Positions 1 through 5,221 of a stretch of 8,178 bases of DNA are shown here, piece after piece (the first letter of the stretch is position 1; every line of letters begins with the position of its first letter). A program made the position numbers and the translations under genes. This DNA is from Actinomycetota bacterium (GTDB lineage Bacteria; Actinomycetota; CADDZG01; WHSQ01). The DNA is taken from NCBI GenBank assembly GCA_019348445.1, contig JAHWJK010000045.1:4425-12602 (forward strand), in the 5' to 3' direction. Under the pieces are notes generated by a model that had not been told where the DNA came from, ran no database searches, and worked only from the letters and a program-made list of their open reading frames with translations.

Positions 1-1320
1 GAGACGGTGAAGGTGGGGACGCCGCTCGCCGTGGTCGGCGAGGGCGCGGCGGGAGACGGTGACTCCGGCGGTGGTGAGGAAGCGCAACCCGCTGCTGAGG
101 GCGGGCAGGAAGCCGAGAAACCCGCGACCGCGGAGAGCGCGTCCCACGACACCGAAGAGCAGATGGCGGCGGAAGGGGACCGAACGGAGCCCGAAGCCGT
201 CCAGGCCCCGCCCCCCGAGACGACGCCACCGCCCGCACCCGATAAGGACGAGGGCACCAAAGAAAAGGAACAGCAGGAAGAGAAACAAGATGAGAAACAA
301 GACGAGAAAGCGTCCGAGACCGAAGGCGCCGCGGCTCGAGGGGCACCGGGCGATCAGTCGAAACGAGGGATCATCTCGCCACTCGTCAGGCGTCTCGCCG
401 ATGAGCACGACGTCGAGCTCGGTGAGGTGGAAGGGACCGGGACCGGAGGACGCATCCGCAAGCAGGATGTGCTGCGCTTCGTCGAAGAACGAAAAGCGCG
501 ACCCGCGGCGCGTCCCGCCGCCTCGGCAGAACCCGCGCCGGAGCCCGAAGAACAGCCGGCTCCAGAGCGCGAGGCCGAACCCGCGGCGGCGGGTGCTCGC
601 GAAGAGCTCGTTCCGTGGTCGAACATCCGGCGTCGCACGGCCGAGCACATGGTCGCGTCGCATCTCGAGACCGCTCGCGCGTGGAACGCGGTCGAAGCAG
701 ACTGGACGAACATCACCGAGCTGCGGATCCAGGCCAAGGAGGGATTTAAGGCGCGCGAGGGATTCGGTCTCACGTACATGCCGTTCCTCGCCAAGGCCAT
801 CTGCGAGACGCTGCTGGAGATGCCCGAGGTCAACGCGACCTACGAGGAAGCGAGCCAGGCCAATCGTGTGAAGCGCTACGTGAACCTCGGTATCGCGGTT
901 GCACTCGAAGGCGGAGGCTTGATCGTTCCGGTCGTCAAGGGCGCGGACGAGAAGAACCTGGTCGGGCTAGCGCGCGCGATCAACGACGTCGCGACTCGCG
1001 CGCGCACGAAGAAGCTGTCGCCGGACGATCTGACCGAGGGCACGTTCACGATCACGAATCCCGGTCCGTTCGGGTCGATCATCTCGGTCCCGATCATCCC
1101 GAAGGGACAGACTGCGATCCTCGGCTTCGAAGCGATCCAGAAACGGGTCGTCGTCACGAAGGACGATGCGATCGCGATCCGCAGCATGGGCTTCTTGTCG
1201 ATGTCGTGGGACCACCGCACGATCGACGGTGCCGAGGCGGCGAAGTTCCTTGCCGCGCTGCGCGAGCGGATCGAGACCACCGACTTCTCGGCCGAGCTCT
1301 CGCCGTACCTGCAGGCCTGA
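1..1320 (+). CDS. Dihydrolipoamide acyltransferase (E2) of a 2-oxoacid dehydrogenase complex, 5' truncated by window
   Basis: E2 forms the core of the complex and transfers the acyl group from its lipoyl arm to CoA. The reading frame is open from base 1, and the first codons (ETVKVGTPLAVVGEG) are the last strand of a lipoyl domain, so the start and the lipoylated lysine lie upstream. Counting codons from base 1: lipoyl end 1-15; a long Ala/Pro/Glu/Lys linker about 16-118; peripheral subunit-binding domain about 121-163 (begins KRGIISPLVRRLADEH); a second Ala/Pro-rich linker about 164-199; catalytic domain about 200-439. The acyltransferase signature DHRTIDG is at 404-410, with catalytic His405 and Asp409. 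The gene ends at TGA 1318-1320, five bases before lipB, and E1 genes follow, so this is the E2 of the same complex. Substrate class is inferred from the E1 genes; E2 alone does not separate pyruvate from branched-chain types. The number of lipoyl domains is unknown. Confidence 0.95.
   Translation, partial: ETVKVGTPLAVVGEGAAGDGDSGGGEEAQPAAEGGQEAEKPATAESASHDTEEQMAAEGDRTEPEAVQAPPPETTPPPAPDKDEGTKEKEQQEEKQDEKQDEKASETEGAAARGAPGDQSKRGIISPLVRRLADEHDVELGEVEGTGTGGRIRKQDVLRFVEERKARPAARPAASAEPAPEPEEQPAPEREAEPAAAGAREELVPWSNIRRRTAEHMVASHLETARAWNAVEADWTNITELRIQAKEGFKAREGFGLTYMPFLAKAICETLLEMPEVNATYEEASQANRVKRYVNLGIAVALEGGGLIVPVVKGADEKNLVGLARAINDVATRARTKKLSPDDLTEGTFTITNPGPFGSIISVPIIPKGQTAILGFEAIQKRVVVTKDDAIAIRSMGFLSMSWDHRTIDGAEAAKFLAALRERIETTDFSAELSPYLQA
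280..309 (+). repeat. Short tandem repeat in the E2 linker (12-nt unit)
   Basis: Two copies of the 12-nt unit gagaaacaagay (280-291 and 292-303, one mismatch) are followed by a partial third unit, gagaaa (304-309). They encode EKQDEKQDEK. The patch is A-rich inside a GC-rich gene. Because the unit is a multiple of three, copy number changes would lengthen or shorten the flexible linker without a frameshift. Confidence 0.7.
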
Positions 1321-1325
1321 CGAGC

Positions 1326-2063
1326 ATGTCTCCGGGGGGAGTGCCGCTCGCGGCTGCCTGGTTCGGGCAGATGGACTACCGAACCGCATGGGCGAACCAG
1401 CGCGAGTTGTTCATGGCGCGCCTCGACGGCGACAGCGGCGACTCGGTGATGTTGCTGGAGCACCCGCCGACCTACACGCTGGGACGCAGGGGCATCGAAG
1501 ACGACCTCGTGTACAACGAGGCGGAGCGCCAGGCGCGCGGTATCGAGCTCTACGAGGTCGACCGCGGGGGCCGCGCTACCTATCACGGGCCGGGACAGCT
1601 GGTCGGTTATCCCATCATGGCTCTCGGCGAGCGCTACGACGTCCTGCGCTATCTCCGCAATCTAGAAGAAGTGCTGATCCGCACCGCACGCGACCTCGGC
1701 ATCGATGCGCGCCGCGACGATGACCACACCGGGGTATGGGTCCGGAACAACAAGATCGGTGCGATCGGCGTCAAGATCACCCGCGGTATCACGATGCACG
1801 GCTTCGCGTTCAACGTCACGACCGACCTGTCGATGTTCCACGGCATCGTCCCCTGTGGCATCCAGGGCCGGTGGGTCACGTCTGTGGAGGCAGAGACCGG
1901 CACGAAGCATCCGGTGAGAGAGGTCGGTACGATTGCCGTTTCCCACCTCGCCGAGATCTTCGACCGGGCGCTGGTGTGGACGCATCCCAAGGCATTGCTT
2001 CGAACGCATCCGGTAGGGGTGACCCCGATCGCCACCCCGGGCGCCTCAAGGAGGAGACGTTAG
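1326..2063 (+). CDS. lipB: Octanoyl-[acyl carrier protein]:protein N-octanoyltransferase LipB
   Basis: LipB moves octanoate from octanoyl-ACP to the lipoyl-domain lysine of E2-type proteins, the first step of endogenous lipoylation in the cytoplasm. The protein has 245 residues, normal for the family. The signature RGGRATYHGPGQLVGYP is at 80-96. The catalytic Cys is Cys177 in IVPCGI. The catalytic Lys is Lys143 in NNKIGAIGVKI; its 34-residue distance to the Cys matches that of characterised LipB enzymes, so the second lysine (150) is not the likely one. LEHPPTYTLGRRG near the N-terminus is also typical. ATG 1326 is chosen because the conserved WFGQMDY segment would be lost with ATG 1371. No good Shine-Dalgarno precedes 1326, and E2 ends five bases upstream, so translational coupling is likely. 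The basic tail ASRRRR is encoded by bases that also form the ribosome-binding site of the next gene. The gene is inserted between E2 and E1 genes of the enzyme it serves. Confidence 0.96.
   Translation: MSPGGVPLAAAWFGQMDYRTAWANQRELFMARLDGDSGDSVMLLEHPPTYTLGRRGIEDDLVYNEAERQARGIELYEVDRGGRATYHGPGQLVGYPIMALGERYDVLRYLRNLEEVLIRTARDLGIDARRDDDHTGVWVRNNKIGAIGVKITRGITMHGFAFNVTTDLSMFHGIVPCGIQGRWVTSVEAETGTKHPVREVGTIAVSHLAEIFDRALVWTHPKALLRTHPVGVTPIATPGASRRRR
2048..2056 (+). promoter_or_regulatory. Shine-Dalgarno sequence for E1 alpha
   Basis: AAGGAGGAG lies within the last codons of lipB and ends 7 nt before ATG 2064. It fixes the E1 alpha start and is the strongest ribosome-binding site in this operon. 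The lipB stop codon TAG (2061-2063) directly abuts that ATG. Confidence 0.85.
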
Positions 2064-3065
2064 ATGGGGACCGACAAGCACACGGATCTGGGTCTGAAGG
2101 AAGAAGACCTGCTGGAGATGTATCGGTACATGCTCCTCGCTCGCTACTGCGACGAGAGGCAATGGGCGCTGAACCGGCAAGGCAAGGCGCCGTTCGTCGT
2201 CCCGGTTTCCGGTCACGAGGCTGCCCAGGTCGGTTCCGCGTGGGCGTTCGAAAAGGGCAAGGACGTGTTCTGTCCCTATTACCGCGACATGGCTCTCGTT
2301 CTGGTCGCGGGGTTCACTCCTCGAGACGTGTTCCTGGGTCTCTACGGCAAGGCCGAGGATCCGTCATCGGGCGGGCGTCAGATGCCGGCTCACTGGGGTG
2401 CCAAGGATCGCAACATCATCACGGGGTCGTCGCCGATCGCGACTCAGTGTCTGCATGCGGCCGGGATCGCGTACTCGCGCAAGATCAAGAAGTCCGATGC
2501 GGTGGTCGGGACGTGGTTCGGCGAGGGCGGTACGTCCGAGGGTGACTGGCACGGAGCGATGAACTTCGCCGGCATCCACAAGCTCCCGCTCGTCTTCGTG
2601 TGCGAGAACAATCAATACGCGATCTCGGTGCACGAGTCGAAGCAGGTAGCGGGGCGCGTCTACCAGCGGGCCGCGGGGTACGGCATGCCCGGTCACGAGG
2701 GCGACGGAAACGATCTGCTCGAGTCGTATCGATTGGTCAAGACGGCGGTCGACAGAGCGCGCGCCGGCGAGGGACCGTCGCTCATCGAGCTCCGGACCTA
2801 TCGCTTCTACTCGCATACCTCAGACGACGACGATCGCACCTATCGGGCGCGTGAAGAGGTCGAGGAATGGAAGAAGAAGGACCCGATCACCCGCTTCCAG
2901 GACTACTTGAAATCGGTCGAGGTGATCGACGACGCGAAGATCGAACAGATGCGTGAAGAGGCCAAGACCGAAGCAGACGAGGGAGCCAAGTCGGCTGAAG
3001 AGGCGGACTTCCCCGACGCCGCGACCGCGGCCCAGAACGTCTACGGAAACCTGGAGGTTGTGTGA
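2064..3065 (+). CDS. 2-oxoacid dehydrogenase E1 component, alpha subunit (branched-chain type likely)
   Basis: E1 is the thiamine-diphosphate enzyme that decarboxylates the 2-oxoacid and passes the acyl group to the E2 lipoyl arm; the alpha subunit carries the ThDP diphosphate/Mg site. The protein has 333 residues. The ThDP motif runs from GEG at 153-155 (GEGGTSEGD) to the NN pair at 182-183 (CENNQYA). GRQMPAH at 104-110 and the loop SHTSDDDDRTYR, with active-site His251, match the branched-chain 2-oxoacid dehydrogenase pattern (GRQMPxH, GEGxxSEGD, HxTSDD) better than the pyruvate pattern. This supports 2-oxoisovalerate dehydrogenase, although actinobacterial enzymes can be broad and were often labelled PdhA. 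The last ~60 residues are acidic and Ala-rich helix (for example EEAKTEADEGAKSAEEADF). The gene abuts lipB and overlaps E1 beta by one base, consistent with equal subunit production. Confidence 0.94.
   Translation: MGTDKHTDLGLKEEDLLEMYRYMLLARYCDERQWALNRQGKAPFVVPVSGHEAAQVGSAWAFEKGKDVFCPYYRDMALVLVAGFTPRDVFLGLYGKAEDPSSGGRQMPAHWGAKDRNIITGSSPIATQCLHAAGIAYSRKIKKSDAVVGTWFGEGGTSEGDWHGAMNFAGIHKLPLVFVCENNQYAISVHESKQVAGRVYQRAAGYGMPGHEGDGNDLLESYRLVKTAVDRARAGEGPSLIELRTYRFYSHTSDDDDRTYRAREEVEEWKKKDPITRFQDYLKSVEVIDDAKIEQMREEAKTEADEGAKSAEEADFPDAATAAQNVYGNLEVV
3053..3057 (+). promoter_or_regulatory. Shine-Dalgarno sequence for E1 beta
   Basis: GGAGG inside the last E1 alpha codons ends 7 nt before ATG 3065. 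This spacing favours ATG 3065 over the adjacent in-frame GTG 3062, which would sit only 4 nt away. Confidence 0.75.
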
Positions 3066-4048
3066 TGGCTGAAAAGACTCTGGTTCAGGCCGTACACGAC
3101 ACCCTGTGGGACGAGATGAAGCGCGACGACCGCGTCGTTGTTCTCGGTGAAGACGTCGGGGCGCGCGGTGGAGTGTTCCGCGTGACGATGGGTTTCCTCG
3201 ACGAGTTCGGTGACGAACGCGTCCTCGACACGCCACTCGACGAGAACCTGATCGCGGGGGTCTCGATCGGGATGGCGCTGGATGGTCTGAGACCGGTCGC
3301 CGAGATGCAGTTCGCAGACTTCAGCTTCCCCGGGTTCAACCAGATCATCCAGGAGGCTGCTCGGATCAGGTATCGCTCCAACGGCGACTTCACGGTTCCC
3401 CTCGTCATCCGTGCTCCTTACGGCGGCGGTGTTCACGGCGCGCTGTATCACTCGCAGTCGGTGGAAGCGTTCTACGCGCACGTTCCCGGACTCAAGGTGG
3501 TGGTCCCGTCGACGCCGCACGACGCTAAGGGGATGCTGATCGAAGCGCTCGACGACCCCGATCCGGTCATCTTCCTCGAGCACAAGAAGTGCTACCGAAT
3601 GATCAAAGGTGATGTGCCCGACGAGCGTTACAACATCCCGTTCGGTAAAGCCGAGGTCCGCCGCGAGGGCTCCGACATCACGGTCGTGTCGTACGGACTG
3701 CTGCATCACTACGCGCTAGAAGCCGCAGAGCGGTTGTCGAGCGAAGGCATCGAGGCCGAGATCATCGACCTGCGTAGCATCTACCCGCTCGACATCGAGA
3801 CGGTGCTGAACTCGGTTTCGAAAACGAACAAGGTGATGGTCGTCTACGAGGACAACAAGTTCCTCGGTGCGGGGGCCGAGGTGGCCGCGCAGATCGCCGA
3901 GAACGCGTTGTTCGAGCTCGATGCTCCGATCGTTCGGATCGGGGGACCGCACGTCCCGGCGATGCCGTACGCGCCCACCCTCGAACACTGGTTCCTCCCC
4001 GACGCAGACATGCTCGAACAGGAGATGCGCAAGCTCGCCGAGTTCTAG
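3065..4048 (+). CDS. 2-oxoacid dehydrogenase E1 component, beta subunit
   Basis: The beta subunit completes the alpha2beta2 E1 heterotetramer; its N-terminal pyrimidine-binding domain activates ThDP and its C-terminal transketolase domain helps bind E2. The protein has 327 residues, normal length. GEDVGARGGVF begins at residue 28. DTPLDE at 55-60 gives Glu60, the likely glutamate that activates the ThDP aminopyrimidine. GALYHSQSVEAF carries the conserved His129 of the active-site channel. The C-terminal part contains the expected transketolase-C segments (DLRSIYPLD, and VVYEDN followed by a GAGAEVAAQI helix). The start shares base 3065 with the TGA of E1 alpha. No E2 follows: E2 is upstream of lipB, giving the order E2-lipB-E1 alpha-E1 beta. 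No terminator is visible after the TAG at 4046-4048, so transcription may continue into the next gene. Confidence 0.95.
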   Translation: MAEKTLVQAVHDTLWDEMKRDDRVVVLGEDVGARGGVFRVTMGFLDEFGDERVLDTPLDENLIAGVSIGMALDGLRPVAEMQFADFSFPGFNQIIQEAARIRYRSNGDFTVPLVIRAPYGGGVHGALYHSQSVEAFYAHVPGLKVVVPSTPHDAKGMLIEALDDPDPVIFLEHKKCYRMIKGDVPDERYNIPFGKAEVRREGSDITVVSYGLLHHYALEAAERLSSEGIEAEIIDLRSIYPLDIETVLNSVSKTNKVMVVYEDNKFLGAGAEVAAQIAENALFELDAPIVRIGGPHVPAMPYAPTLEHWFLPDADMLEQEMRKLAEF

Positions 4049-4079
4049 TCCTATTGGATCCATAGCGATTCGGGTCCGT

Positions 4080-4085
4080 AGGAGA
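4080..4085 (+). promoter_or_regulatory. Shine-Dalgarno sequence for the NHL lipoprotein gene
   Basis: AGGAGA ends 8 nt before GTG 4094 and supports that unusual start codon. The rest of the 45-nt gap after E1 beta (4049-4093) holds no promoter that I can support. Confidence 0.65.
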
Positions 4086-4093
4086 ATCCGCTG

Positions 4094-5203
4094 GTGAGGA
4101 CGAGTCGATCTGGGGTAGCCGTCACTGCCGCATTGCTGTGCGTCGCGCTCGCCTGCACTACAGAGGATCCTCCGCGGACCAAACCTGAGCCTCCGGCAGA
4201 CGTTCGTCTCGTCGGCGCTACCGCCGTCGAGGTCGCTCCCGACGGGACGATCTATGTGGCGGGCCCGGCGACCACAGGTGACCCGCCGGTACCTGTGGGC
4301 GAAAGCGACGGGGTTCCCGATGCCGTCGTCGCACGCGTGTCGCGCGGCGGCGACCTGGAGGTGTTCGCCGGCGGAGGAACGCGTGGGGAACTCGCGGCCG
4401 AATGGGCTACCGAGCTATCTCTGTCCCTTGGTATCGAGGCGATAGCGGCACGAGATGCCGACGTGGTCATAGCGCGGAGGCGCGAGCAGTCCGTGCTGCA
4501 AATAACGCGCGATGGCCGATCCGGCCGAGTGGCCGCGGGGATCGAGTTACCGAAGCGAGGCCGAAGCCTCTCCCAAACCGCGTTCGCTGCCGTGAGCGAC
4601 CTCGACTTCGCGGACTCTGGCGACCTCTACGTCGCGGATTTCTCTCTTGGTGTCGTCGTGCGGGTGGGACCGGATGAAATCGCGGAGTTGATCGTTGGGG
4701 ACCCCGATCGCACTGGATTTTCGGGCGACGGGGGCGCCGCCGGCAAAGCGTCGCTCGCGTCTCCATACGGCGTTGCTGCTGGACCCGGCAGGTCTTTCTA
4801 CATCGCAGATACCGGCAACCACCGCGTCCGTCGTGTCGCGGGCGATGGAACCATCACGACAGTCGCCGGGGGCGGTAACAAGCGTCTTGCAGACGGAATC
4901 GCCGCGACGAACGCGCGGCTCGGGAATGTAAAGGCGATCGACGTCTCGCCCACAGGGCGCGTTTACTTCGTACACAACGGCGAGGTCGTCTATGAATTGC
5001 ACAAGGACGAACTGACGAGGATCGCGGGAGGAGGATCGCGTCGCGCCGAGTCCGGCATTGGACCGAAGGCAGCTCGGTTCCGCGACGTCGAAAGTATCGC
5101 CGTTGGTCCTGACGGGACGCTCTACATTGCGGACGATGAACTCGCGCAGGTCTTCGTGCTCAACCCTGATCGAGATCGACTCGAGGTTCTCCTGACCGAT
5201 TAG
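4094..5203 (+). CDS. Probable lipoprotein with NHL-repeat beta-propeller
   Basis: The protein has 369 residues and is predicted to be exported. Its N-terminus has basic residues (VRTSRS), a hydrophobic stretch (GVAVTAALLCVALA) and a lipobox-like ALAC with Cys21, followed by a Pro-rich tether (DPPRTKPEPP). This suggests lipid anchoring outside the membrane. The rest is a series of NHL-like blades, each with a pattern of the form A-V-xPDGT-IYVA: near the start (VEVAPDGTIYVAG), in the middle (DSGDLYVADFS), the best copy from about residue 208 (GFSGDGG, then SPYGVAAGPG, FYIADTGNHRVRRV, TITTVAGGG), and two more to the C-terminus (IAVGPDGTLYIADD). About five to six blades fit one propeller. Such domains usually bind proteins or carbohydrates or have hydrolytic activity; no catalytic site is evident, so its role is unknown. 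It follows the E1 beta gene by 45 nt with its own ribosome-binding site, and converges on the T7SS-like cassette. Confidence 0.85.
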   Translation: MRTSRSGVAVTAALLCVALACTTEDPPRTKPEPPADVRLVGATAVEVAPDGTIYVAGPATTGDPPVPVGESDGVPDAVVARVSRGGDLEVFAGGGTRGELAAEWATELSLSLGIEAIAARDADVVIARRREQSVLQITRDGRSGRVAAGIELPKRGRSLSQTAFAAVSDLDFADSGDLYVADFSLGVVVRVGPDEIAELIVGDPDRTGFSGDGGAAGKASLASPYGVAAGPGRSFYIADTGNHRVRRVAGDGTITTVAGGGNKRLADGIAATNARLGNVKAIDVSPTGRVYFVHNGEVVYELHKDELTRIAGGGSRRAESGIGPKAARFRDVESIAVGPDGTLYIADDELAQVFVLNPDRDRLEVLLTD

Positions 5204-5221
5204 TTGATCGCGGTCATTTTT
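5193..5221 (+). terminator. Probable intrinsic terminator for the NHL gene, overlapping both convergent stop codons
   Basis: TGACCG (5193-5198) pairs with CGGTCA (5211-5216). The arms could be extended by AT/AT pairing across a 2-nt bulge, and five T residues follow at once (5217-5221). In the + direction this is a short rho-independent terminator. Read in the - direction there is no T-run, so it should be one-way. It contains the stop of the NHL gene (5201-5203) and the stop of the 691-aa gene (5214-5216). The stem is short, so efficiency is uncertain. Confidence 0.5.

Noticed and set aside
59..871. 270-codon frame overlapping E2
   Set aside because: The translation is almost entirely Arg/Pro/Ser, the usual out-of-frame product of Glu/Ala-rich coding in GC-rich DNA.
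1206..1325. Upstream extension of lipB to ATG 1206
   Set aside because: It would overlap the E2 catalytic-domain coding by 115 nt, and the extra residues are not LipB-like; ATG 1326 keeps the complete family N-terminus.
876..1586. 236-codon frame on the - strand across the E2-lipB junction
   Set aside because: It covers the conserved catalytic domains of E2 and LipB in antisense and has no recognisable motif.
3062..3064. GTG 3062 as start of E1 beta
   Set aside because: ATG 3065 follows immediately and has the better 7-nt spacing to GGAGG.
4049..4093. Possible promoter for the NHL gene (TTGGAT at 4054-4059)
   Set aside because: No -10 with the T-A-n-n-n-T pattern lies at a proper distance; read-through from the E1 operon is the simpler reading.
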